NCBI GenBank assembly: GCA_900770705.1 | Contig: CAAGLF010000033.1 | Location: 1-6,635, forward strand | Direction: 5' to 3' | From: Bacteroidaceae bacterium | Lineage (GTDB): Bacteria > Bacteroidota > Bacteroidia > Bacteroidales > Bacteroidaceae | DNA: 6,635 nucleotides | In this document: positions 1 through 6,468 of the stretch, in pieces | Position numbering within the stretch: the first letter of the stretch is position 1 | How the letters are laid out: every line of letters begins with the position of its first letter | Notes under the pieces: model-generated | What the model was told of the DNA's origin: nothing | The model's input: the letters and a program-made list of their open reading frames with translations, nothing else | Database searches by the model: none | Translations under genes and position numbers: made by a program

Positions 1-1
1 G

Positions 2-301
2 AAGGAGAAATTCGCAAACGAGAAGCCCGATCCCTATCGGGCTCCGCTCTACCGCGCCCGCCTGTGGATTACCGACGGTTCCAAGCCCGAGGAGAAGCCC
101 CGCCAGTACTATGCCGAGGCCTTCGAGCGCATTGGCGACCGCACAGACGCCGACAAGGCCAAGATTGAGGCTGCCCAGTACCTGATGATCTACTATCTCA
201 AGACGGAGAACGACCCCGAGTCGAAGAAGTACTGCGACATCATCCTCGCCATCAACCCCGAACACAAAGTGGCCAACCAAGTGAAGCAAGTGCTTCAGTA
301 A
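2..301 (+). CDS. C-terminal part of a probable tetratricopeptide-repeat protein (5' end outside window)
   Basis: An open frame enters from the left edge and ends at TAA 299-301, giving the last 99 residues. The visible part is helical, charged and rich in Tyr, Ala and Lys. Helix pairs of TPR type can be seen: a first unit around YRARLWI and YYAEAFERIG, a second around AKIEAAQYLMIYYL, and a terminal unit with KKYCDIILAINPEHKVANQVKQVL. The last resembles the closing repeat of many Bacteroidetes TPR proteins (a bulky helix, then 'aINPeh..A...'). Such proteins are usually periplasmic or lipid-anchored scaffolds, but the N-terminus is missing, so signal peptide, domain order and partner are unknown. 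It is followed 22 nt downstream by a strong terminator, so it ends its transcription unit. TPR assignment rests on pattern only; any alpha-solenoid protein remains possible. Confidence 0.7.
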   Translation, partial: KEKFANEKPDPYRAPLYRARLWITDGSKPEEKPRQYYAEAFERIGDRTDADKAKIEAAQYLMIYYLKTENDPESKKYCDIILAINPEHKVANQVKQVLQ

Positions 302-323
302 GGTTCGCTCCACTGACGCCCAT

Positions 324-360
324 AGAGAGGTCTCCCGCCCGGCAGGAGGCCTCTCTTTTT
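324..360 (+). terminator. Rho-independent terminator of the TPR gene
   Basis: A 12-bp stem pairs 324-335 (AGAGAGGTCTCC) with 345-356 (GGAGGCCTCTCT), with a single T-G wobble and a 9-nt loop. It is followed directly by a T run (356-360). It lies 22 nt after the stop codon of the upstream gene. Stem strength and T tract make this a convincing intrinsic terminator. Confidence 0.9.
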
Positions 361-379
361 GCCGTATGCCCAGCGGAGC

Positions 380-417
380 GCCTTTCTCCGGCGGACAGCC
401 GCCCGCCGGAGAAAGGC
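380..417. repeat. Perfect 15-bp inverted repeat (hairpin 1 of tandem palindrome element)
   Basis: Left arm 380-394 (GCCTTTCTCCGGCGG) is the exact reverse complement of 403-417, around an 8-nt loop ACAGCCGC. The GCGG at 391-394 can alternatively pair with CCGC at 399-402 inside the loop. No T run follows, so it is not a simple intrinsic terminator. It abuts the larger palindrome with a 1-nt gap, suggesting that the two form one element. Confidence 0.85.
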
Positions 418-418
418 A

Positions 419-502
419 GAAGTATCTCGGCAAAAGGAAAAACTACAAAGGCGAAAGTTTTTCTTTCCGGCCCTGCAGTTTTTCCTTTTGCCGAGATACT
501 TC
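419..502. repeat. Perfect 26-bp inverted repeat with a structured 32-nt loop (hairpin 2)
   Basis: Left arm 419-444 (starts GAAGTATCTCGG, ends AAAAACT) is the exact reverse complement of right arm 477-502 (starts AGTTTTTCC, ends GATACTTC). The 32-nt centre (445-476) holds its own small hairpin, GAAAG 453-457 with CTTTC 463-467. The centre also holds an imperfect direct copy of the start of the right arm (456-472 against 477-493). A 26-bp perfect stem between genes is far beyond chance and beyond normal terminator size. Candidates are a dispersed palindromic repeat (REP/MITE-like), a structured RNA or a recombination site. No target-site duplication or transposase was seen. Confidence 0.85.
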
Positions 503-565
503 GAACCACATCCGATACAGGAAGGAAAGCCAAGCCGATAAAACGAAGAAAAAGCGCGGAAAAGC

Positions 566-596
566 TTGCCACATCCAAATAATTGCTTAATTTTGC
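566..596 (+). promoter_or_regulatory. Bacteroidetes-type promoter of the GH109 gene
   Basis: The -7 element TAATTTTG (588-595, followed by C) is an exact match to TAnnTTTG. TTG at 566-568 serves as the -33 element with a 19-nt spacer. Transcription would start near 602-604, giving a leader of about 57 nt to the ATG at 660. It sits 63 nt beyond the palindrome element, so the palindromes would not be part of this transcript. Confidence 0.75.
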
Positions 597-659
597 CCGT
601 GTCTTGACCAGCTTACCGACCGAAAACAGACATTATCTACCTAATACTATATTCTTACT

Positions 660-2291
660 ATGAAAATGAAACATCTTACGGGTATTGCCCTCGCGGCAAT
701 GATGTCCCTCGGCATTGCCACCGGCAACGCCCAGTCGCTTTCGCCCAGCACCGAATGGCACTGGGACAAAGGAACCATCGTCGTCAACACGCCGCAGCGT
801 CCCGCCGGACAGCAGCACGTATTGGGCTTGACCGCTCCGAAACTGCAAACCGTGCGCGTAGCCTTCGTGGGCTTGGGTATGCGTGGTCCGGGTGCCGTCA
901 ACCGCTTCTGCCACATCCCCGGCGTTCAGATTGTAGCCCTCTGCGACTATGAAGCCGGACGCGCCGAGGCCTGCCAGGGCTATCTGAAAAGCGCCGGTCT
1001 CGCTCCCGCCGACATCTACTCCGGCGAAAACGGCTACGTAGAGCTCTGCAAGCGCCCCGACATCGACCTGGTATACGTGGCTACCGACTGGGACCACCAC
1101 TTCCCCGTGGCCAAATGCGCGCTCGAGAACGGCAAGCACACCGCTATCGAGGTACCCTCGGCAATGAATCTCGAACAGTGCTGGGACTTGATCAACCTCT
1201 CGGAGAAGACCCGCAAGCACTGTATGATCCTGGAGAACTGCTGCTACGACTACTACGAGCTGAACGCTCTCCAGATGGCACAGGCCGGCGTATTCGGTGA
1301 AGTACTGCGTGCCGAAGGCGCCTACATACACAACCTCGACGACTTCTGGGGCTACTATTGGAAGAACCCTGCCAACGATCCCGAGAAACTCGGCTGGCGT
1401 ATGAAGTACAACAAGGAAAACCGCGGCGACGTCTATGCCACCCACGGCCTCGGCCCCGTGGCACAGTGCCTCAACATCCATCGCGGCGACCGCTTCACGA
1501 CCCTCGTGGCTATGGATACGAAGTCGGCCCACGGCAAGGAATATGTGGAGAAAGTCACCGGAAAGCCCTGCAACGACTTCCGCAACGGCGACCACACCAC
1601 GACACTTATGCGTACCGCAGACGGCAAGGTGGTGGAAATCCAGCACAATGTGATGAATCCCCAGCCTTACAACCGCTTGTTCAAACTTACGGGAACGAAA
1701 GGCTACGCCACGAAGTATCCCTACGAACAAATCGCACTCGACAAGAGCCAGCTGCAGGAGAGCGGCGTACAGCCTCAGGTGGACAACCTCAGCAGCCACG
1801 GCTTCCTGCCCGAAGCAGAATACAAGGCCCTCATGCAGAAGTATGAAAGCCCCATCATCAAGAAGTACGGTGAGCTGGGTCGCGAAATGGGACACGGCGG
1901 AATGGACTATATGATGGACGCACGTATGGTGTACTGCCTGCAGAATGGTCTTCCTCTGGATATGGACGTTTACGACCTGGCAGAATGGTGCTGTCTGGCC
2001 GAGCTCGGCAGCCTCTCTATGGACAACAACTGTGCAGCCGTGGCATTCCCCGACTTCACCCGTGGCCACTGGAACGACGTCAAGGGCTACAAGCACGCCT
2101 ATGCACCTGCAGCCGATGAAGCCGCAGTAGAGGCAGCAGCCATTGCCTACACCGCCGCACAAAAGAAGGCCGTGAGCGACAACAAAATCTGGGATCTCTA
2201 CGACGCAGTGAAGAAGGCTGACGCCAAGACCAAGGCCAAGGCAGAAAAAGCCTACACCAGAGCATTGGCAAAAGCCAAGGCACAATTCTAA
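660..2291 (+). CDS. Secreted GH109-family glycosidase (probable alpha-N-acetylgalactosaminidase), Gfo/Idh/MocA fold
   Basis: The product is 543 residues. Residues 1-24 form a Sec signal peptide (MKMK, then a hydrophobic stretch to GNA|Q) with no lipobox, so it is probably periplasmic. The mature part is a Gfo/Idh/MocA-type protein: NAD-binding GLGMRG at 71-76 after a beta strand, then EVP 164-166 and ENCCY 192-196. Next come YIH 222-224 and YATH 259-262, which match the spacing of the Tyr/His residues described as catalytic in GH109 enzymes, and GHGGMDYMM 411-419. GH109 enzymes release alpha-linked GalNAc using tightly bound NAD(H) in a redox-assisted mechanism; likely substrates are mucin O-glycans or blood-group A-type structures. 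The family core ends near FPDFTRGHW (463-471); about 70 further residues are rich in Ala and Lys (see findings). A second ATG at 666 is possible; 660 is chosen because it keeps the Lys pair of the signal peptide. It has its own promoter and terminator. A related Gfo/Idh/MocA oxidoreductase with another activity is the main alternative. Confidence 0.9.
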   Translation: MKMKHLTGIALAAMMSLGIATGNAQSLSPSTEWHWDKGTIVVNTPQRPAGQQHVLGLTAPKLQTVRVAFVGLGMRGPGAVNRFCHIPGVQIVALCDYEAGRAEACQGYLKSAGLAPADIYSGENGYVELCKRPDIDLVYVATDWDHHFPVAKCALENGKHTAIEVPSAMNLEQCWDLINLSEKTRKHCMILENCCYDYYELNALQMAQAGVFGEVLRAEGAYIHNLDDFWGYYWKNPANDPEKLGWRMKYNKENRGDVYATHGLGPVAQCLNIHRGDRFTTLVAMDTKSAHGKEYVEKVTGKPCNDFRNGDHTTTLMRTADGKVVEIQHNVMNPQPYNRLFKLTGTKGYATKYPYEQIALDKSQLQESGVQPQVDNLSSHGFLPEAEYKALMQKYESPIIKKYGELGREMGHGGMDYMMDARMVYCLQNGLPLDMDVYDLAEWCCLAELGSLSMDNNCAAVAFPDFTRGHWNDVKGYKHAYAPAADEAAVEAAAIAYTAAQKKAVSDNKIWDLYDAVKKADAKTKAKAEKAYTRALAKAKAQF

Positions 2292-2342
2292 CAGACCGGG
2301 CAGTCAGCAATGACGTTCGCCTGACTGACAACAAACTACCAC

Positions 2343-2380
2343 AGACGGGGCAATTGCTATCGGGCAGTTGCCCCGTCTTT
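2343..2380 (+). terminator. Rho-independent terminator of the GH109 gene
   Basis: A perfect 11-bp stem pairs AGACGGGGCAA (2343-2353) with TTGCCCCGTCT (2368-2378). The loop is 14 nt, inside which TGC and GCA can add three pairs. It is followed by a short T run. It lies about 50 nt after the GH109 stop codon and isolates that gene from the ETF operon. Confidence 0.9.
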
Positions 2381-2468
2381 ATACCTTATTATATACAAAC
2401 AATCTGGCCCCAACCGCCCTGCACGGCACAAGCCGAGGATAAACGTGCAGAAAAAGGCAGTCTGTCGC

Positions 2469-2499
2469 TTGGGCATAAAGAGGGAAATGCGTACTTTTG
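2469..2499 (+). promoter_or_regulatory. Bacteroidetes-type promoter of the etfB-etfA-dehydrogenase operon
   Basis: TACTTTTG (2492-2499) matches TAnnTTTG exactly. TTG at 2469-2471 is a plausible -33 element with a 20-nt spacer. Transcription would begin near 2506, giving a leader of about 104 nt. The ATG of etfB is preceded by an A-rich stretch (CTTAAAACTAAAAAATC) instead of a Shine-Dalgarno site, as is usual in this phylum. Confidence 0.7.
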
Positions 2500-2609
2500 T
2501 GCCGTAAAGCGTTGTCTTTCTGCCCCAGTGCGCCACCCAGGAAAACGCACAGCCGGAGGACACCGCCTTCCCCCTTATCGAGAACAAACCTTAAAACTAA
2601 AAAATCAGT

Positions 2610-3479
2610 ATGAGTTTGAAAATTGTAGTACTTGCCAAGCAGGTACCCGACACCCGCAACGTGGGCAAAGACGCTATGACGCCCGAAGGCACCGTCAACC
2701 GCGCTGCGCTTCCCGCTATCTTCAACCCCGAGGATATGAATGCGCTCGAACAGGCGCTTCGCCTCAAGGACGAACACCCCGGCTCCACCATAACGCTCCT
2801 GACAATGGGACTGCCCAAAGCCACTGAGGTGCTCCGCGACGGCCTCTACCGTGGTGCTGACGCCGGTGTACTCCTGACCGACCGCGCACTGGGCGGTGCC
2901 GACACCCTGGCCACCAGCTATGCCCTCTCGCAGGCCATCCGCAAGCTGGGTATGCCCGACATTATCATCGGCGGCCGCCAGGCCATCGACGGCGATACGG
3001 CCCAGGTGGGTCCCCAAGTGGCACAAAAACTCGGCATCGACCAGGTGACCTACGTAGAAGCCATCGAAGGTATCGAGAACGGCCACATCACCGTCATCCG
3101 ACGTATAGACGGCGGCATTGAGCGCGTGCAGGCCCCCCTGCCCCTGCTCATCACCGTCACAGGTTCGGCAGCCCCCTGCCGGCCGCGCAATGCCAAGCTC
3201 GTGATGAAATACAAACGCGCCCTGGCGCCCATCGAACAGACCGAGGCAATGCCCTACGCCGAAGAATATGCCCAGAAGCCCTACCTGACCATCACGCAGT
3301 GGGGCGCGACAGACATCGACGCCGACCCGGCACAATGCGGACTGGCCGGCTCTCCCACCAAGGTAAAAGCCGTGCAGAACATCGTGTTCAAAGCCAAGGA
3401 GAGCAAGCGCCTTACCGGTGCGGACGCCGATGTGGAAAGCCTCGTCAAGGAATTGCTCGACAGCCACACCATCGGATAA
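2610..3479 (+). CDS. etfB: Electron transfer flavoprotein beta subunit (bifurcating-type signature)
   Basis: The 289-residue length and fold pattern are those of EtfB, the subunit that pairs with EtfA in the cytoplasm and passes electrons between acyl-CoA dehydrogenases and other carriers. Visible motifs in order: KQVPDT 10-15; FNPEDMNALEQAL 38-50; LTDRALGGADTLATS 89-103; GGRQAIDGDTAQVGP 121-135; a central beta-rich part with PLPLLITV 176-183; GLAGSPTKV 244-252 before the C-terminal arm. KQVPDT and DGDTAQVGP are typical of clostridial-type EtfB proteins that hold a second FAD. Classical mitochondrial-type EtfB proteins bind AMP and have a DDDxNQ-like sequence in the second position. I infer a bifurcating or confurcating ETF; this needs biochemical proof. 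It is the first gene of the operon, followed 34 nt downstream by etfA. The start at 2610 is supported by the MSLKIVVLAKQVPDT N-terminus. Confidence 0.96.
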   Translation: MSLKIVVLAKQVPDTRNVGKDAMTPEGTVNRAALPAIFNPEDMNALEQALRLKDEHPGSTITLLTMGLPKATEVLRDGLYRGADAGVLLTDRALGGADTLATSYALSQAIRKLGMPDIIIGGRQAIDGDTAQVGPQVAQKLGIDQVTYVEAIEGIENGHITVIRRIDGGIERVQAPLPLLITVTGSAAPCRPRNAKLVMKYKRALAPIEQTEAMPYAEEYAQKPYLTITQWGATDIDADPAQCGLAGSPTKVKAVQNIVFKAKESKRLTGADADVESLVKELLDSHTIG

Positions 3480-3513
3480 GCCATCAATCTCGGAAAACAA
3501 GAAAGACAAGAAA

Positions 3514-4536
3514 ATGAACAACGTATTTGTATATTGCGAAATAGACAAGCAGACGGTCGAGGAAGTCAGCTACGAACTGCTGACCAAAGGCCGTAAGTTA
3601 GCCAACCAGCTCGGCGTGCAGCTCGAAGCTATCGCAGCCGGCGATGGCATCACCGGTGTGGTGGAGAAGGAAATACTGTCGTACGGTGTCGACAAACTAC
3701 ACATATTCGACGCCAAGGGCCTTTACCCTTACACCTCCAAGCCACATACGAGCATCCTCGTCAACCTCTTCAAGAAAGAACAGCCGCAGATCTGTCTGAT
3801 GGGAGCCACCGTCATCGGCCGCGACCTCGGACCACGCGTCAGCTCCAGCCTCACCAGTGGTCTGACGGCCGACTGCACCGCCCTCGAAATAGGCGATTAC
3901 GACGACAAGCGCTCCGGCAAGCACTACGACAACCTGCTCTATCAGATCCGTCCCGCCTTTGGTGGCAACATCGTGGCCACTATCGTCAACCCCGACCATC
4001 GCCCCCAAATGGCCACCGTTCGTTCTGGCGTGATGAAGGCCGAGCCAGTGGCCGAATACTACAATGGTGAAATCATCTACGAAGACGTGGCCAAGTACGT
4101 GCCCGAAACCGACTACGTGGTGCGCGTGCTTGAACGCCACGTAGAGAAGTCGAAGAACAACCTCAAGGGCGCTCCCATCGTGGTGGCCGGTGGCTACGGC
4201 GTAGGCTCCAAAGAGGGATTCGACCTGCTTCGCCGCCTGGCGGAAGAGCTCCACGGCGAGGTAGGAGCCAGCCGTGCCGCTGTCGACGCCGGCTTCTGCG
4301 ATCACGACCTGCAGATCGGGCAGACCGGCGTGACCGTCCGGCCCAAAGTGTACATTGCCTGCGGCATCAGCGGAGCCATCCAGCACGTTGCCGGTATGAA
4401 AGAGAGCGGCATAGTCATCTCCATCAACACGGACCCCAACGCTCCCATCAACCAGCTGGCTGACTATGTCATTACGGGAAGCGTGGAAGACGTCGTTCCC
4501 AAGATGATCAAATACTACAAAGAAAACAGTAAATAG
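3514..4536 (+). CDS. etfA: Electron transfer flavoprotein alpha subunit
   Basis: The product is 340 residues when started at ATG 3514. An in-frame ATG at 3418 would add 32 residues, but it overlaps the end of etfB and the extra sequence is unlike the family, whereas MNNVFVYCEID is the normal EtfA opening. Residues 1 to about 210 form the N-terminal domain that contacts EtfB (including MGATVIGRDLGPRVSSSL 96-113). The C-terminal FAD domain follows: AGGYGVGSKEGF 225-236, SRAAVDAGF 253-261, GQTGVTVRP 269-277, and the EtfA signature YIACGISGAIQHVAGM 280-295 ending in INTD 304-307. These are the FAD-binding residues of the family, and nothing essential appears missing. The start is preceded by an A-rich leader (AAGACAAGAAA). 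Co-transcription with etfB and the dehydrogenase is inferred from the 34- and 43-nt gaps and absence of terminators between them. Confidence 0.96.
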   Translation: MNNVFVYCEIDKQTVEEVSYELLTKGRKLANQLGVQLEAIAAGDGITGVVEKEILSYGVDKLHIFDAKGLYPYTSKPHTSILVNLFKKEQPQICLMGATVIGRDLGPRVSSSLTSGLTADCTALEIGDYDDKRSGKHYDNLLYQIRPAFGGNIVATIVNPDHRPQMATVRSGVMKAEPVAEYYNGEIIYEDVAKYVPETDYVVRVLERHVEKSKNNLKGAPIVVAGGYGVGSKEGFDLLRRLAEELHGEVGASRAAVDAGFCDHDLQIGQTGVTVRPKVYIACGISGAIQHVAGMKESGIVISINTDPNAPINQLADYVITGSVEDVVPKMIKYYKENSK

Positions 4537-4579
4537 TCCCCCCGACACACCAGGAAATCATTTTTTAAGCAAGAGAAAA

Positions 4580-6289
4580 ATGGAAAACTGCTATACTGAA
4601 CACCCTGAGCTGCAATTTGAGCTCAACAACCCCTTGATGAAGCGCATTGTCGAGCTCAAGGAACGTAACTTCCAGGACAAGGCAAGCTACGACCACGCTC
4701 CCATCGACTTCGAGGACGCAATGGACAGCTACCACCGCGTACTCGACATCGTGGGTAAAATCACAGCCACTACCATAGCCGACAACGCCGAAGGTGTAGA
4801 CCTTGAAGGGCCCCACCACGAGGGAGACCGCGTGCGCTACGCCTCCGGAACCGCCCGCAACCTCGATGCAATGGTCAAGGCCGGCCTTAACGGAATGACA
4901 ATGCCCCGTCGCTACGGCGGTCTCAACTTCCCCATCACGCCCTACACGATGTGCGCAGAAATCGTGGCAGCCAAAGACGCCGGCTTCGGCAACATCTGGA
5001 GCCTGCAGGACTGCATTGAAACGCTCTACGAATTCGGCAACGAAGACCAGCACAGCCGCTTCATCCCCCGTATCTGCGCCGGCGAAACTATGTCGATGGA
5101 CCTGACCGAGCCCGACGCCGGTTCCGACCTGCAAAGCGTAATGCTCAAGGCCACCTATGACGAAGAGAACAACTGCTGGCGGCTCAACGGCGTGAAACGC
5201 TTCATCACCAACGGCGACGCCGACCTGCACCTCGTGCTTGCCCGCTCTGAGGAAGGCACCACCGACGGCCGCGGCCTCTCCATGTTCATCTACGACAAGC
5301 GCGATGGCGGCGTCAACGTGCGACGCATCGAGCACAAGCTCGGAATCCACGGCTCCCCCACCTGCGAACTCGTCTACAAGAACGCCAAGGCAGAAATCTG
5401 CGGTGACCGCAAACTCGGCCTCATCAAATACGTAATGGCCCTGATGAATGGCGCCCGCCTCGGCATTGCCGCCCAGAGCGTCGGCCTCTCCCAGGCTGCC
5501 TACGACGAGGGACTGGCCTATGCCCGCGACCGCGAACAGTTTGGCAAGGCCATCATCACTATGCCCGCCGTCTACGACATGCTGGCCCTGATGAAGGCAA
5601 AGCTCGACGCCGGCCGCGCCCTGCTCTACCAGTGTGCACGCTACGTCGATGTCTACAAGGCACTCGACGACATCGCACGCGAACGCAAGCTCACGCCCGA
5701 GGAGCGACAGGAGCAGAAGAAGTATGCCAAGCTGGCCGACTCCCTCACGCCGCTGGCCAAGGGTATGAACTCCGAATACGCCAACCAGAACACCTTCGAC
5801 GCCCTGCAGATACACGGCGGCTCCGGCTTTATGATGGACTACCCCATCCAGCGCTACTATCGCGACGCCCGTATCACCAACATCTACGAGGGAACTACCC
5901 AGCTCCAGGTCGTAGCCGCCATCCGCTACGTGACCAACGGCAGCTACCTCGCCCAGGTACGCGAACTCGAGCAGGCCGCCGTGAGCGAAAGCCTCCGCCC
6001 CCTGCAGGAACAGGCACGTCAGTTGGCCGACCGTTTCGAGGAAGCCGCCCGCTACGTCAAGGAAGCCGCCCACCAGGAGCTGCACGATCTCTGTGCCCGC
6101 CACCTCTACGAGATGGCCGCCCAGCTCATCATGCTCCACCTCCTGTTGCGCAACGCCACCGACGCACCCGAACTCTTCGAAAAGTCCGCCCACGTCTACG
6201 CCCGTCACGCTGCAGCCGAAATCGCCAAGCACCACGCTTACGTGATGAGCCTCACCCCCGAGGATATCGACCACTATCGTCAGGCATAG
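4580..6289 (+). CDS. Long-type acyl-CoA dehydrogenase, redox partner of EtfBA
   Basis: A 569-residue flavoenzyme that interconverts acyl-CoA and 2-enoyl-CoA with FAD, exchanging electrons with the ETF encoded just upstream. Domains in order: N-terminal helical domain (about 45-165); middle beta domain with LTEPDAGSD 175-183 and WRLNGVKRFITNG 200-212; C-terminal helical core with RDREQFGK 316-323, QIHGGSGF 410-417 and YRDARITNIYEGTTQLQ 427-443. The QIHGGSGFMMD..QRYYRD stretch fits acyl-CoA dehydrogenase signature 2. E437 of IYEGTT sits where the catalytic base of short-chain and butyryl-CoA dehydrogenases lies. It is about 190 residues longer than classic enzymes: a charged insert near 362-385 and a helical C-terminal extension after about 455, as in bacterial long-type members. 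Substrate chain length cannot be read from the sequence. No thiolase, hydratase or CoA ligase is in the window to indicate a pathway. Confidence 0.93.
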   Translation: MENCYTEHPELQFELNNPLMKRIVELKERNFQDKASYDHAPIDFEDAMDSYHRVLDIVGKITATTIADNAEGVDLEGPHHEGDRVRYASGTARNLDAMVKAGLNGMTMPRRYGGLNFPITPYTMCAEIVAAKDAGFGNIWSLQDCIETLYEFGNEDQHSRFIPRICAGETMSMDLTEPDAGSDLQSVMLKATYDEENNCWRLNGVKRFITNGDADLHLVLARSEEGTTDGRGLSMFIYDKRDGGVNVRRIEHKLGIHGSPTCELVYKNAKAEICGDRKLGLIKYVMALMNGARLGIAAQSVGLSQAAYDEGLAYARDREQFGKAIITMPAVYDMLALMKAKLDAGRALLYQCARYVDVYKALDDIARERKLTPEERQEQKKYAKLADSLTPLAKGMNSEYANQNTFDALQIHGGSGFMMDYPIQRYYRDARITNIYEGTTQLQVVAAIRYVTNGSYLAQVRELEQAAVSESLRPLQEQARQLADRFEEAARYVKEAAHQELHDLCARHLYEMAAQLIMLHLLLRNATDAPELFEKSAHVYARHAAAEIAKHHAYVMSLTPEDIDHYRQA

Positions 6290-6323
6290 CCGCACACCAT
6301 ATTTATATATAGGTAACCACCGA

Positions 6324-6374
6324 ACGCATCGGGCAGCCCTCTGACACATCCAGGCGCTGCCCGATGTGTGTTTT
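6324..6374 (+). terminator. Rho-independent terminator of the ETF/dehydrogenase operon
   Basis: A perfect 11-bp stem pairs CATCGGGCAGC (6327-6337) with GCTGCCCGATG (6356-6366). It extends to 14 bp with one G-T wobble (6324-6337 with 6356-6369) and is followed by TTTT at 6371-6374. The loop is 18 nt. It lies 34 nt after the dehydrogenase stop codon, defining the operon's end. Confidence 0.88.
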
Positions 6375-6383
6375 CGCAAAGCC

Positions 6384-6422
6384 GGAATAGCAGAAAGCCG
6401 CATTTATGCTTTCTGAAATTCC
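6384..6422. repeat. Interrupted 13-bp hairpin upstream of the regulator gene
   Basis: GGAAT (6384-6388) pairs with ATTCC (6418-6422). After a 2x2 internal loop (AG/AA), CAGAAAGC (6391-6398) pairs with GCTTTCTG (6408-6415) around a 9-nt loop. No T run follows on either strand, so it is not an obvious terminator. It could be an operator-like palindrome or part of an RNA leader; function unknown. Confidence 0.6.
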
Positions 6423-6468
6423 TAATACTTAAAAAAGAGCGGGTTGCGTACCAAAATTGCGTTTACAA

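Larger units (their letters stand above)
302..659. other. 358-bp intergenic region without a gene
   Basis: This stretch separates the TPR gene from the GH109 gene. It contains, in order, the terminator at 324-360, two tandem palindromes at 380-417 and 419-502, the promoter at 566-596 and a roughly 57-nt leader. Short open frames within it (for example 359-541 and 366-590) run through the palindrome arms, have no family resemblance and are not considered genes. Confidence 0.8.
2292..2609. other. 318-bp intergenic region without a gene
   Basis: This stretch lies between the GH109 gene and etfB. It holds a short 7-bp hairpin (CAGTCAG 2301-2307 with CTGACTG 2321-2327, no T run), the terminator at 2343-2380, the etfB promoter at 2469-2499 and a leader of about 100 nt. 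Open frames crossing it on either strand show no recognisable protein. Confidence 0.75.

Noticed and set aside
359..590. Two small plus-strand open frames (60 and 74 residues) over the palindromes
   Set aside because: They run through inverted-repeat arms, lie beyond a terminator with no promoter before them, and resemble no protein.
633..2285. 550-residue open frame on the minus strand opposite the GH109 gene
   Set aside because: It mirrors the real gene and is rich in Val, Gly, His and Leu without any family motif. Long antisense frames arise from the GC-rich codon choice of the sense gene.
2301..2327. 7-bp hairpin CAGTCAG/CTGACTG after the GH109 stop codon as a second terminator
   Set aside because: The stem is short and has no T run; the strong terminator follows at 2343-2380.
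2359..2367. ATCGGGCAG shared by the terminators at 2343-2380 and 6324-6374
   Set aside because: A 9-base match in GC-rich hairpins, in different structural positions (loop/stem versus stem), is likely chance.
2354..2827. 157-residue plus-strand frame starting in the terminator region before etfB
   Set aside because: It overlaps both the terminator stem and the etfB coding region in another frame. Its Arg/Pro/Gln-rich composition is typical of an out-of-frame reading.
3418..3513. Extended N-terminus for EtfA from ATG 3418
   Set aside because: It would overlap the last 62 bases of etfB and add residues unlike the family; ATG 3514 gives the standard EtfA start with an A-rich leader.
2379..3548. 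389-residue minus-strand frame across etfB and the intergenic region
   Set aside because: This is a codon-bias shadow of etfB that crosses the promoter region; it has no motif and no convincing promoter of its own.
4565..6403. 612-residue open frame on the minus strand opposite the dehydrogenase gene
   Set aside because: It is longer than the sense gene but low in complexity (Val/Gly/Ala-rich), runs through the operon terminator and has no recognisable domain. The sense frame carries full acyl-CoA dehydrogenase motifs.
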